This document shows positions 8,518 to 16,527 of a stretch of 64,000 bases of DNA, piece after piece (position 1 is the stretch's first letter; every line of letters begins with the position of its first letter). A program made the translations under genes and the position numbers. The stretch lies in assembly GCF_000294495.1 (NCBI RefSeq), contig NC_018526.1:1364001-1428000 (forward strand), written 5' to 3'. This DNA is from Streptococcus suis S735 (GTDB lineage Bacteria; Bacillota; Bacilli; Lactobacillales; Streptococcaceae). The notes under the pieces are model-generated. The model did no database searches, was not told the DNA's origin, and saw only the letters and a program-made list of their open reading frames with translations.

Positions 8518-10692
8518 CTAGATTTTGTTAAAAATATATTGTACACTAAAATAATCTTTTTGAACATGTGGCATTGTAAGACCAATGTTCATCAGTTCAT
8601 CCCCGTAGAATGTCTCTCCTAATTGTGGGCATTCATACAAGGCATCTGGGTCTAACCCCTTCAACCGAACATGAAGCAAAGGCGCTTCTGGCTTGGCAAG
8701 AATTTTTACAAATGTAAAGACCACTTGATTCTTATCTTGACTAACATAATTGGCAGCCCAGGTATTGCTCGTCTTTTTCAGACGGTAGAGCTGACCGAAT
8801 TGTATAGTTTCACGAATGGAGTGATAGGTTTCGATTTGCTGACTGATTTCATCCAATTCCTTTTCCGAAAGTTTCGTTAAATCCAGCTCGTAACCAAATG
8901 CTCCTCCCATCATAGCCACATTGCCTCGTGTAGCAAGAGGTGTGATCCGACCAACCTGATGGTTTGGAACGGCAGAAACGTGTGCACCAATTGAGGAAGG
9001 GGGATAAATCAAACTAGTACCTTCTTGAATAGATAAGCGCTCAATCGCATCTGTATCATCACTTGCCCAAGCTTGCGGCATATAATACATGATTCCCAAA
9101 TCATTACGACCTCCACCGCCTGCACAGGATTCGAAAAGAATATCCGGGAACCGCTTTGTAAGGTGGTCTAATACACGGTAGAGACCTAGCATGTAACGAT
9201 GGTGGAACTCAAAGCGCTGGTCATTTGCTAAACCTTCAGGAATATTGGTGATATTACGGTTCATATCCCATTTTACATAAGAAATATTGGCTGATTCTAA
9301 TATGGAAGAGACGCTATCAATGATGTAGTCACAGACTTCCTGCTTGGTCAAATCCAAAACTAATTGTTCTCGGCTGTAGATTGGTAAGCGTCCTTCTGTC
9401 CGAATTGCCCAATCAGGATGCTCACGATAAAGATCGCTATCAATAGAAATCATCTCTGGTTCAAACCACAATCCGAATTTCATACCAAGCTCATTTATTC
9501 GCTCTGCTAAACCATTCAAACCATTTGGCAACTTATCCAAATTGACTTTCCAATCGCCCAATGAACTTTCATCATTGTTTCGTTTACCAAACCAACCATC
9601 ATCCAGAACAAACAATTCAATACCAGCTCGACTTGCAACCTGAGCTAACTGTAAAATCTTTTCTTCTGTAAATTCAAAATAGGTCGCTTCCCAGTTGTTG
9701 ATTAAAATGGGTCTTGGTTTGTTTACAAACGATGATCGAATGAGGTGTTTTGTGATAAAGTGATGACTATTTTGTGTCATGCCAGTAAATCCTTTATCAG
9801 TATATGATAAGAGAACTTCTGGAGTTTGAAACCGGTCATCCTTATCCAATTGCCATGAGAAATAGTGACTTTCCAATCCTAGTCCCAAACGACTGGTTTC
9901 CATGGCTGTCGTTTCGACAAATGCTGTAAAGTTGCCGCTATAAACAAGGTGGGCTGCATAAACATCGCCCTTGTCCTCACTTGCATCGGGTGAAACTAGT
10001 GCTAAAAAGGGTGTTCTTGAGTGACTTGAAGCACCTCGAATGCTACCAATCGAATACTGACCTTTTGTCAATGGGGTCTGTGTCCACTCTTTTTCATAAG
10101 CATAACGTCCTGCCAAGCTGTGAACAATGAAATCCTGATGTGGAAAATCAAGCGTTGCAGACAAGACCTTCTCTAGTTTGCATGGATATTTGCCAGTTTG
10201 AATTGTAGCTGACCGTGCGAGATAGGAAGCTTCTTCAAAAACAGAATACTGAAGAGTTACGGTAATATCTGTCAACTGATCGTAAAGATCAATTTCAAGA
10301 CTCTCTACCTCTTCTTGATTTCCAAAACTTGCTGGTAATCCCCTCAGTTCTTTTTTCCCCTTGTATAATCGATACTCTTTGTATTTTAGGTCAAGAGTGA
10401 CTCCAAATTCATTCCGAACATCTAATGCTGAGGTTCTAAAATCTCCCAGACCATTGCTGGAATATTCGAGTGGGAGGACATCCAATGAGTATGTCCTATC
10501 CCCAGTAATTGGACTCGGAGAAAACGATCGATCTAAATATGTTATTTTGTTTCCATCGCTAAATTTTTCGATTTTTTTCCCAAAATAACGATGAACCAGA
10601 TCGCCTGTTTCCAATACTTGGATGATATAAGAGAATTCTCTTGTTTTCAGGTGAAAAATCTGTTTTTCATTATAAATCTCAATCACATTCAT
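8518..10692 (-). CDS. aga: Alpha-galactosidase (GH36)
   Basis: A 724-residue intracellular alpha-galactosidase that splits melibiose and raffinose. The length matches GH36 bacterial enzymes. Conserved parts are the catalytic-barrel segment LFVLDDGWFGKRN, the nucleophile motif YVKWDMNRNI, and the CAGGGGRNDLGIMYYMPQAW substrate segment with downstream SDDTDAIERL (acid/base Asp). It has no signal peptide. It is the first gene of the operon, divergent from its likely activator msmR, with a 104-bp shared control region holding a cre-like site. On the minus strand TACAAT (10719-10724) may be its -10 box. Confidence 0.95.
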   Translation of the reverse strand: MNVIEIYNEKQIFHLKTREFSYIIQVLETGDLVHRYFGKKIEKFSDGNKITYLDRSFSPSPITGDRTYSLDVLPLEYSSNGLGDFRTSALDVRNEFGVTLDLKYKEYRLYKGKKELRGLPASFGNQEEVESLEIDLYDQLTDITVTLQYSVFEEASYLARSATIQTGKYPCKLEKVLSATLDFPHQDFIVHSLAGRYAYEKEWTQTPLTKGQYSIGSIRGASSHSRTPFLALVSPDASEDKGDVYAAHLVYSGNFTAFVETTAMETSRLGLGLESHYFSWQLDKDDRFQTPEVLLSYTDKGFTGMTQNSHHFITKHLIRSSFVNKPRPILINNWEATYFEFTEEKILQLAQVASRAGIELFVLDDGWFGKRNNDESSLGDWKVNLDKLPNGLNGLAERINELGMKFGLWFEPEMISIDSDLYREHPDWAIRTEGRLPIYSREQLVLDLTKQEVCDYIIDSVSSILESANISYVKWDMNRNITNIPEGLANDQRFEFHHRYMLGLYRVLDHLTKRFPDILFESCAGGGGRNDLGIMYYMPQAWASDDTDAIERLSIQEGTSLIYPPSSIGAHVSAVPNHQVGRITPLATRGNVAMMGGAFGYELDLTKLSEKELDEISQQIETYHSIRETIQFGQLYRLKKTSNTWAANYVSQDKNQVVFTFVKILAKPEAPLLHVRLKGLDPDALYECPQLGETFYGDELMNIGLTMPHVQKDYFSVQYIFNKI

Positions 10693-10718
10693 CTCTCCTA
10701 TCTCTTCTTTATGGTCTT

Positions 10719-10790
10719 ATTGTACAAAATGAAAACGCTTTATTTAATGGTCTTTTGTATTTAAAACATGTTATAATGTTTCCTAGGAGG
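10719..10790. promoter_or_regulatory. Divergent aga/msmR control region with cre site
   Basis: The 104-bp intergenic region carries a cre-like sequence TGAAAACGCTTTAT (10730-10743), matching the CcpA consensus at all but the last two positions. It also has a minus-strand -10 TACAAT for aga (10719-10724), a plus-strand -10 TATAAT for msmR (10772-10777), and AGGAGG (10785-10790) for msmR. The cre overlaps the aga -35 zone, so glucose repression is expected. No MsmR-specific repeat was identified with confidence. Confidence 0.6.
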
Positions 10791-10796
10791 ATTGAA

Positions 10797-11636
10797 ATGA
10801 ATGTTCTAAATATCTATAATGAATTGGATAGTCATAATTTTGACCTAAATGTAGACCATTACGGTGCCGAACAATGTGACAAGGGCTATTCCTTCGGTCC
10901 TACTATCCGTGATAATTTTGTCCTACATTTTATTACAAAAGGAAGAGGAAAAATTCTTGTTGACGGAAAAACAAGCTATCTTGCTGCAGGTGATTTGTTT
11001 ATTCTGCCAAAGGATGTTTCCATTTTCTATCAAGCTGATGATATAGACCCGTGGACCTATGTATGGGTTGGTTTTAGTGGTTCACGAGCAAAAGACCTAC
11101 TTAATCAAAGTCAACTGCTAGAAAACTACTACCTCCACTCCAATCTAGAGTCACCAATTCTAGGCTACATGCATCAGATTAACCATGTTCAGATGCATCC
11201 CATCCCCTCTATCACAGAATTGGTCTTAATTGGCTACCTCAACCAACTCTTAGCAGCACTCATAGAGGAATTTCCCAGTGAAACATTAATTAAGCCTGAA
11301 ACACAAACCAAGCACTATGTTCAGCAAGCCATCAAGATGATCCATAACCACTATGCCCATCCAATTAAAGTTTCTGAAATAGCAGATTTTCTAGCTTTAA
11401 GCCGAAGCTATCTCTATAAAATTTTTAAGCAGGAAACTGGCTATTCTATCAAAGATTATATTTTACAAGTAAAAATGAATCGTTCTTGCCAACTATTAGA
11501 AGATGCTTCTCGGAGTATCACTGAAATCGCCTATTCTGTCGGATACCAAGACCCTCTCACCTTCAGCGCGGCCTTCAAAAATTATTTCCATATAAGCCCG
11601 ACAGAATTTAGAAAAACACAAAAAAATAAGGATTAG
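10797..11636 (+). CDS. msmR: AraC-family transcriptional activator MsmR
   Basis: A 279-residue regulator with an N-terminal cupin-like sugar-sensing domain (GYSFGPTIRDNFVLHFITKG) and a C-terminal double helix-turn-helix of the AraC/XylS class. The latter includes VSEIADFLALSRSYLYKIFK and the signature SITEIAYSVGYQDPLTFSAA. The start at 10797 follows AGGAGG by six bases, and the resulting length equals that of streptococcal MsmR; the long upstream in-frame extension overlaps the aga promoter and is rejected. It is divergent from aga and should activate the aga-dexB operon in response to raffinose-type sugars. Confidence 0.92.
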   Translation: MNVLNIYNELDSHNFDLNVDHYGAEQCDKGYSFGPTIRDNFVLHFITKGRGKILVDGKTSYLAAGDLFILPKDVSIFYQADDIDPWTYVWVGFSGSRAKDLLNQSQLLENYYLHSNLESPILGYMHQINHVQMHPIPSITELVLIGYLNQLLAALIEEFPSETLIKPETQTKHYVQQAIKMIHNHYAHPIKVSEIADFLALSRSYLYKIFKQETGYSIKDYILQVKMNRSCQLLEDASRSITEIAYSVGYQDPLTFSAAFKNYFHISPTEFRKTQKNKD

Positions 11637-11664
11637 GTGATTTTACTCACACCTAGTCCTTATT
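11625..11664. terminator. Bidirectional terminator between msmR and patB
   Basis: Stem AATAAGGATTAGGTG against CACCTAGTCCTTATT (one G-U pair in the RNA). It overlaps the msmR stop region, with A/T tracts on both sides, and serves converging genes. Confidence 0.75.
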
Positions 11665-11667
11665 TCT

Positions 11668-12828
11668 TTATCCAAAAACCTTACCAAGTCGCTGACAGGC
11701 TTCTTCAATCATGTTGAATGGTGCTGCTACATTCAGACGTGCATGGTGCTTACCTTCCTTACCAAAGGTCAAACCATCATTCAAAATCAACTTCGCTTTA
11801 CAATGAAGAATATCAAAGAGCTCCGCATACTCTAATTCATAGGCAGAAAAATCAAGCCAGATGAGGTAGGTTCCCTGAGGCTTCATGACCTTGATCCTTG
11901 TATGGGTTGTCAAATACTCCTCAACAAAGTCTATATTTCTCTCCAAAATAACCTTCAACTCCTTCAACCACTCATCTCCATAAGTGAAAGCAGCTTCTGT
12001 GGTTAACAAGCCAATCGTTGGAATCTCGTGCTGATTATTTATCAATTGACGCTTAGCGAAAGTCTTGCGAATACTTGGATTTTCAATGATTGCAAAGCTA
12101 TTTTTTGTACCAGCGATATTGAAGGTCTTGGTCGCAGATGATAAGATGATTGAAAACTCTTTAAAACTTTCATCCACTGTGTTAAAGGAATAATGCTTGT
12201 GACCATACAAGGTCAAATCTTGATGTATTTCATCTGAGACAAGGATAACACCATGTTTCTGACAAAGACGTCCAATGGCCAACACTTCCTCTCTTGTCCA
12301 AACTCTACCACCTGGGTTGTGGGGATTACAGAAAATATAGAGTTTCACTTGATTCTCTACAATGTCCTTTTCAAGCTGGTCAAGATTAAGCCTAAAAATA
12401 CTATCTACATCAACTAGTGAATTGGTCACCAACTGACGATTGTTTAATTTTACAGTCCGCGCAAAGGGTGGATAGACAGGTGTATTAATTAGGACTGCAT
12501 CCCCTTCTTCTGTCAAAGATTGAATAGCCACAGATAAGGCAGGAACAACTCCTTCAATGAGTAGAATAGACTCTCTTTCAATCTTATAGCCATGCTGTCT
12601 ATCTTCCCAGTCAATAATAGACTGATAGAGGCTGTCACTAGCATAGGGATAACCAAAAACGTGATGAACTGCGTAGTCACGGATAACTTGGCGAATTTCT
12701 GGTAGAGGCTCAAAGTCCATATCTGCTATCCACAAGGGTAAGAGTTCTTTATCCGTCTCTACTTGTCTCCATTTTTCCGCATGCTGGGATAGACGATTCG
12801 GACTATCTATAAAATTATACTGTGTCAT
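11668..12828 (-). CDS. patB: MalY/PatB family pyridoxal-phosphate C-S lyase
   Basis: A 386-residue fold-type I PLP enzyme of the MalY/PatB branch. These cleave cystathionine or cysteine to pyruvate, ammonia and homocysteine or H2S. Motifs are LPLWIADMDFEPLPEI at the N-terminus, the cofactor region CNPHNPGGRVW, SDEIHQDL (Asp to pyridine nitrogen) and SSATKTFNIAGTK, in which the Lys binds PLP. It lies 3 bp after metC, so both belong to one transsulfuration or cysteine-desulfhydration operon. A pure aminotransferase role is less likely. Confidence 0.88.
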   Translation of the reverse strand: MTQYNFIDSPNRLSQHAEKWRQVETDKELLPLWIADMDFEPLPEIRQVIRDYAVHHVFGYPYASDSLYQSIIDWEDRQHGYKIERESILLIEGVVPALSVAIQSLTEEGDAVLINTPVYPPFARTVKLNNRQLVTNSLVDVDSIFRLNLDQLEKDIVENQVKLYIFCNPHNPGGRVWTREEVLAIGRLCQKHGVILVSDEIHQDLTLYGHKHYSFNTVDESFKEFSIILSSATKTFNIAGTKNSFAIIENPSIRKTFAKRQLINNQHEIPTIGLLTTEAAFTYGDEWLKELKVILERNIDFVEEYLTTHTRIKVMKPQGTYLIWLDFSAYELEYAELFDILHCKAKLILNDGLTFGKEGKHHARLNVAAPFNMIEEACQRLGKVFG

Positions 12829-12831
12829 ATC

Positions 12832-13923
12832 TTATCCCTCCAAGGCTGTCTTTAAATCTGCAATCAAGTCTTCCGCATCCTCTATACCAATAGACAGACG
12901 AAGCAAATCATCTGTCAAACCGTAAGAATGACGGGTTTCAGCTGGAATGTCTGCGTGGGTCTGAGTGGCTGGATAGGTAATCAGACTCTCTACTCCACCC
13001 AGACTTTCAGCAAAGGTAAAGACTTTCAGGGTGTTGAGAATATGGGGAATCCGACTTTCATTTACCACCTTAACCGAAATCATCCCACCTTTTCCTGTGT
13101 AGTAAACTTGCTTGACTGCTGGACTCTTCTCCAAATAGGCAACAATTTTCTGAGCATTTTGTGTCGCCCGCTCCATTCGAAGCGAGAGGGTTTTGAGTCC
13201 ACGCATGAGTAAGTAAGAATCCAGTGGAGATAGGGTTGGACCCGATGTATTTTGGTCATAAAAGAGCTTATCATATAGGGCTTGATCATTGGTCATCAAA
13301 GCGCCAGCTAGTACATCATTATGCCCAGATAGGTACTTGGTTGCTGAATGTAGGACAACATCCGCTCCTAGAACAAGTGGATTTTGATAAATAGGGCTGT
13401 AAAAAGTGTTATCGACAATCACCTTAACACCTTTGGCATGGGCGATAGCCGAAACCTTAGCGATGTCAAACTCCACCATGAGTGGGTTAGTCGGTGTCTC
13501 CAGATAAACATAGTCTGTCTCTTCGGTGATGGCTGCAATCAGCTCCTCCTCGGTGTTTGCATAGGTAAATTGAAATCTACCGATACTCTCTTGCTCATTG
13601 AACCAGCGGAAGGAACCACCGTACAAATCACGCGCCGCTACCACTTGACTCCCTACAGGAAAACCATTAAAAAGTAAGACCAGAGCAGCCATTCCCGAGC
13701 TCGTTGCTAGGGCATAGTCGGCCTTTTCAATAGCTGCCAAAGTCGTCTCTAGACTGGCACGTGTCGGATTTTTTGTTCTCGTGTAGTCATAACCTGTCGA
13801 TTGACCAAACTCAGGGTGTTGATAGGTCGTCGAAAGGTGGATAGGGGAAATCAAGGCACCTGTTCTCTCATCGCTATTGATGCCCGTATGCGCTAAAATC
13901 GTATCAATCTTATAATCTGTCAT
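12832..13923 (-). CDS. metC: Cystathionine gamma-synthase / beta-lyase family enzyme (MetB/MetC)
   Basis: A 363-residue Cys/Met-metabolism PLP enzyme. Motifs are YDYTRTKNPTRASLE (phosphate-binding Tyr-Arg), ATSSGMAAL, VDNTFYSPIYQNPL and HSATKYLSGHNDVLAG, with the PLP Lys in SATKY. The C-terminal motif ESLGGVESLITYPATQTHAD is typical of the family. MetB (O-acyl-homoserine plus cysteine) and MetC (cystathionine cleavage) are hard to separate by sequence; partnering with a PatB lyase gives a complete route from cysteine to homocysteine if this one is MetB-like. GGAG lies eight bases before the ATG. Confidence 0.87.
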   Translation of the reverse strand: MTDYKIDTILAHTGINSDERTGALISPIHLSTTYQHPEFGQSTGYDYTRTKNPTRASLETTLAAIEKADYALATSSGMAALVLLFNGFPVGSQVVAARDLYGGSFRWFNEQESIGRFQFTYANTEEELIAAITEETDYVYLETPTNPLMVEFDIAKVSAIAHAKGVKVIVDNTFYSPIYQNPLVLGADVVLHSATKYLSGHNDVLAGALMTNDQALYDKLFYDQNTSGPTLSPLDSYLLMRGLKTLSLRMERATQNAQKIVAYLEKSPAVKQVYYTGKGGMISVKVVNESRIPHILNTLKVFTFAESLGGVESLITYPATQTHADIPAETRHSYGLTDDLLRLSIGIEDAEDLIADLKTALEG

Positions 13924-14022
13924 AACATCTACTCCAATCTAACTTACAATATAGTCTAGCATGAAATAGGAGATTTGGTGTGAAAAATATCCAAAAATAC
14001 TTATAGAAAAATAGCAAGCTTT

Positions 14023-14043
14023 GTTATAGTTTTTCTTTATAAC
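14023..14043. promoter_or_regulatory. Possible MetR/Cmb-type palindrome upstream of metC
   Basis: Imperfect palindrome with arms GTTATA (14023-14028) and TATAAC (14038-14043) around AGTTTTTCT-like DNA. It resembles the streptococcal LysR-type methionine-box pattern TATAGTT-N-AACTATA only in its left half. The position, about 100 bp before metC, fits an activator site. This is a weak call. Confidence 0.3.
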
Positions 14044-14124
14044 AATATCCATACTGGATCTACCAATAAATACTTTTAAACCTATAATTTATTTGATATA
14101 ATAAAAGAAAGAGAGGTGATTGTC

Positions 14125-14391
14125 ATGAAATTCCAGTTTAACAAGCATTTCTATCGGTATAGTGCCTTCTATTCTATGATTTTTTGGACTTGTTTTTTTC
14201 TGTCAGACATTTTGCTAGACCCTTCCCAAACTCCTGCATGGTATAGCCTACTAGCCTGTCTGATTATTTTTATCAATGCCATTTGGGTATTCTTCTTCAA
14301 AGAAGAAAAGGAGCTCACTCGCATGGGTTACATCTTCTATATCGGATTGATTGTAGTGATTGTTTATCTGAGATTTATTTTAGGTAAGTAG
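14125..14391 (+). CDS. Small membrane protein, first of three tandem paralogs
   Basis: An 88-residue protein of unknown function, starting MKFQFNKHFYRYSAFYS. It has three predicted hydrophobic segments (about residues 15-30, 38-55 and 68-86) and a charged EEKEL loop. The start at 14125 follows GAGAGGTG. An extended -10 (TG-A-TATAAT, 14097-14102) lies upstream. The N-terminal FNK-x-FYR-x-FY motif is shared with the next two genes, so the three arose by tandem duplication. No family function is recognised; roles such as bacteriocin immunity would be guesswork. Confidence 0.72.
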   Translation: MKFQFNKHFYRYSAFYSMIFWTCFFLSDILLDPSQTPAWYSLLACLIIFINAIWVFFFKEEKELTRMGYIFYIGLIVVIVYLRFILGK

Positions 14392-14404
14392 AAAGGAGTT
14401 TACT

Positions 14405-14659
14405 ATGTCTAAGAAATTCAATAAAGCATTCTATCGGACCTGGGAATTTTACTTGTCTCTTGCCTGTATCCTACAAGTGATTTATGCTGCTGTAAACGGA
14501 CCGTTTTGGTTTATCCATTTTCTCAAGCTTGGAGTCGGACTTTATGCTGGTTATCTAGCTTTCTTTAAGTCACGTAGCTGGATAAAAAAAACATGGCAAA
14601 TTTATCTGACGATTGGATTGATTGCTAGTTGGATAATCATTTCCTTCTTTGTATTGTGA
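14405..14659 (+). CDS. Small membrane protein, second of three tandem paralogs
   Basis: An 84-residue membrane protein starting MSKKFNKAFYRTWEFYLSL, with AAAGGAG before the ATG. The hydrophobic segments resemble those of its neighbours, and the C-terminal half WIKKTWQIYLTIGLIASW is closest to the third paralog (LKANWQIYLCIAFLLVGAW). It begins 13 bp after the first gene and ends 9 bp before the third, so the trio is one transcription unit. Function unknown. Confidence 0.75.
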   Translation: MSKKFNKAFYRTWEFYLSLACILQVIYAAVNGPFWFIHFLKLGVGLYAGYLAFFKSRSWIKKTWQIYLTIGLIASWIIISFFVL

Positions 14660-14668
14660 GGATTTTAT

Positions 14669-14920
14669 ATGTTTAAGGAATTTAATAAAGAATATTATCG
14701 GAGTTTGAATTTTTATCTGATGATATTGTTGTTTCTAGGAAGTATCGGGGAGTGGCTAAATAAGGGACCTAGCCTCTGGCTTGCACTCTTGCTCTTTGCT
14801 ACTGTTGGTACTGCCCGTAGTGCCTTTTGGTCTAAAGAATGGACCTTAAAAGCAAATTGGCAAATCTATCTCTGTATCGCCTTCTTGCTTGTTGGAGCTT
14901 GGGTAGAATTTTTTGTTTAA
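14669..14920 (+). CDS. Small membrane protein, third of three tandem paralogs
   Basis: An 83-residue membrane protein starting MFKEFNKEYYRSLNFYLM, preceded by GTGAGGAT. Three hydrophobic stretches are seen, and the family motif FNK-x-YYR-x-FY is conserved. The shared motif AxWQIYLxI in copies two and three marks them as the most recent duplicates. It is followed at once by the complex hairpin repeat 14930-15034 and a terminator at 15071-15104. Function unknown. Confidence 0.75.
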   Translation: MFKEFNKEYYRSLNFYLMILLFLGSIGEWLNKGPSLWLALLLFATVGTARSAFWSKEWTLKANWQIYLCIAFLLVGAWVEFFV

Positions 14921-14929
14921 GAGTTGGGA

Positions 14930-15034
14930 GTGGGAAAGAACTCGACTAAGTCAAAAAGAGTTCGTATTCCCACCCCCGCACAGTTGATTAGGTCAGATTT
15001 GGAGTGTAAAACACGAACAAATCTGCCAATCAAC
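14930..15034. repeat. Structured intergenic repeat with two long hairpins
   Basis: Hairpin 1 pairs GTGGGAA and GAACTC (14930-14943) with GAGTTC and TTCCCAC (14958-14973). Hairpin 2 (14983-15034) pairs GTTGATT, GG and CAGATTTG with CAAATCTG, CC and AATCAAC. A short ORF across it has no ribosome site. The dense symmetry suggests a dispersed intergenic repeat element; that it is multicopy in the genome is inference. Confidence 0.6.
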
Positions 15035-15070
15035 CACTGCGCTGAGATGTTGACACGAACACTGAGAAGT

Positions 15071-15104
15071 GGGCCAGGGCTTTTTGCCCAGCCTCTTTTC
15101 TTTC
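15071..15104 (+). terminator. Terminator after the three small membrane protein genes
   Basis: GGCCAGGGC-TTTTT-GCCCAGCC forms a GC-rich stem with a small bulge, followed by TCTTTTCTTTC. It lies between the structured repeat and the next promoter. Confidence 0.75.
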
Positions 15105-15132
15105 AAAATAAACAGTGATTTTCATTCAAAGA

Positions 15133-15148
15133 TGGTATAATATACCTA
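15133..15148 (+). promoter_or_regulatory. Extended -10 promoter giving a leaderless trmN6-like mRNA
   Basis: TG-G-TATAAT (-10 at 15136-15141) is followed by only six bases before the ATG at 15148. Normal initiation 7 nt after the -10 would start the RNA at the A of ATG. No Shine-Dalgarno sequence can fit. Confidence 0.7.
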
Positions 15149-15897
15149 TGCAAAAAATTGATTTACTAGACGGAGAGCGGATTGACCAGCTCTTCTCGAC
15201 AGATGTTCAGATTATTCAAAATCGGGAGGTATTTAGCTACTCGATTGACAGCGTTCTTCTTTCGCGGTTTCCAAAAATGCCTGCTCAGAAGGGGTTGATT
15301 GTTGACCTTTGTAGTGGAAATGGGGCGGTGGGTCTCTTTGCTTCTACACGCACCAAGGCTCAGATTATTCAGGTCGAGTTGCAGGAACACTTGGCGAATA
15401 TGAACCGCCGCTCCATTGCCCTCAACGGTCTGGAGGATCAGGTTTCGGTTATCAATGACGACTTGGCAAATCTACCCCAATATGACCTACGGTCCAAGGT
15501 TGATTTGATGCTCTGCAATCCTCCCTACTTCAAGGTGGATAAAGAGTCAAACCTCAATGAAAGCGAGCATTATCTCCTAGCCAGACATGAGATTGCAACC
15601 AACCTAGACAGCATTTGTCAGGTGGCCCAACAGGTGCTCAAGTCCAATGGTCGCTTGGCCATGGTTCACAGACCCGACCGATTTTTAGATATTTTAGACA
15701 CACTAAGAACCTACAAATTGGCTCCCAAACGCATCCAGTTTGTCTATCCCAAGGCCAGCAAGGAGGCCAATATGTTGCTGATTGAGGCTATCAAGGACGG
15801 CTCGGTGGACGGGCTGCACATCCTGCCACCTCTGGTTGTCCATGAGGAAAACGGCGACTATACACCTGCCATTCGTGAGATTTATTATGGAAAATAA
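15148..15897 (+). CDS. tRNA1(Val) adenine-N6 methyltransferase family protein (TrmN6-like)
   Basis: A 249-residue class I SAM-dependent methyltransferase. The SAM loop is [17 protein letters not shown], and the catalytic [10 protein letters not shown] is the NPPY motif of N6-adenine methyltransferases. The N-terminal [22 protein letters not shown] and the pairing with a GIY-YIG gene match the Gram-positive YabB/TrmN6 group. It likely methylates A37 of a tRNA. The start at 15148 is chosen because the -10 box lies six bases upstream; an in-frame codon at 15115 would precede the promoter. Its end overlaps the next gene by 11 nt. Confidence 0.85.
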   Translation: MQKIDLLDGERIDQLFSTDVQIIQNREVFSYSIDSVLLSRFPKMPAQKGLIVDLCSGNGAVGLFASTRTKAQIIQVELQEHLANMNRRSIALNGLEDQVSVINDDLANLPQYDLRSKVDLMLCNPPYFKVDKESNLNESEHYLLARHEIATNLDSICQVAQQVLKSNGRLAMVHRPDRFLDILDTLRTYKLAPKRIQFVYPKASKEANMLLIEAIKDGSVDGLHILPPLVVHEENGDYTPAIREIYYGK

Positions 15898-16156
15898 GGC
15901 CTACTTGTATGTTTTGGAATGTGCCGACGGAAGTCTTTATACTGGTTATACGACTGATGTGGAGAAGCGACTTGCTACCCATAATCGTGGGAAAGGGGCC
16001 AAGTACACCCGCGCACGCTTGCCTGTCAGCCTGCTCTATCAGGAAGACTTTGACAGCAAACAGGAAGCTATGTCTGCCGAGGCTTTGTTTAAGAAACGCA
16101 GTCGGCAGAGTAAATTAGATTATATTGCAGAAAGAAAACAAGAAAATGCAAAATAA
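15887..16156 (+). CDS. GIY-YIG nuclease-domain protein (YazA/YhbQ-like)
   Basis: An 89-residue single-domain GIY-YIG protein: [20 protein letters not shown] carries the two strands (VYLLE-like and YTG), with the catalytic Arg in [12 protein letters not shown] and the Glu in SAEALFKK. Members of this small family are predicted nucleases of uncertain role in DNA repair. The start at 15887 lies inside the end of the methyltransferase gene (11-nt overlap), so translation is probably coupled. The same methyltransferase/GIY-YIG pair is common in Firmicutes. Confidence 0.88.
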   Translation: MENKAYLYVLECADGSLYTGYTTDVEKRLATHNRGKGAKYTRARLPVSLLYQEDFDSKQEAMSAEALFKKRSRQSKLDYIAERKQENAK

Positions 16157-16514
16157 AAAACATATCCACCGCCTTCGCATCATTTGGCATATCTTGAGAG
16201 TGACTGGTTTTGCCACTTTTCTCACTTCCTTTTTCAGTTTTATCTTTCTAGCAGCTGGTTTGCTACTCTGGTTGGAGCCTGATTTTACCAGCTACGGTGA
16301 TAGTTTATGGTACAGCTTTGTAACGGCGACGACTGTTGGCTATGGAGATATGCTGGTCACCACTGCTTTTGGACGGATTATCAGCATTATCTTAGCTATT
16401 TACGGCATTCTCTTTTTGGGGAGCCTGTCTGGATTAGTCGTCAGCTACTATACCGAGGTCAGCAAGCATTATTCTTTAGCAATCAAACAGGACAAGCAAA
16501 AAACTGGCTCTTAG
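16146..16514 (+). CDS. Two-transmembrane potassium channel protein
   Basis: A 122-residue ion-channel subunit. It has two membrane helices (about residues 14-40 and 83-105) around a pore helix and the K+ selectivity filter TTVGYGD. This is the minimal KcsA/Ion_trans_2 architecture without a regulatory RCK domain. The ATG at 16146 overlaps the GIY-YIG gene by 11 nt and is favoured over an upstream TTG. The ribosome site is weak, so translation is probably coupled. It is the third gene of the leaderless operon and ends in a bidirectional terminator. Confidence 0.83.
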   Translation: MQNKKHIHRLRIIWHILRVTGFATFLTSFFSFIFLAAGLLLWLEPDFTSYGDSLWYSFVTATTVGYGDMLVTTAFGRIISIILAIYGILFLGSLSGLVVSYYTEVSKHYSLAIKQDKQKTGS

Positions 16515-16527
16515 GAACCAGTTTTTT
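16498..16527. terminator. Bidirectional terminator between channel gene and azoR
   Basis: Stem AAAAAACTGG (16498-16507) / CCAGTTTTTT (16518-16527), with T-runs in both directions. It serves the converging genes and overlaps the end of the channel ORF. Confidence 0.8.

Noticed and set aside
14924..15118. 64-codon open frame within the hairpin repeat
   Set aside because: The sequence is explained by two inverted repeats and a terminator; no Shine-Dalgarno.
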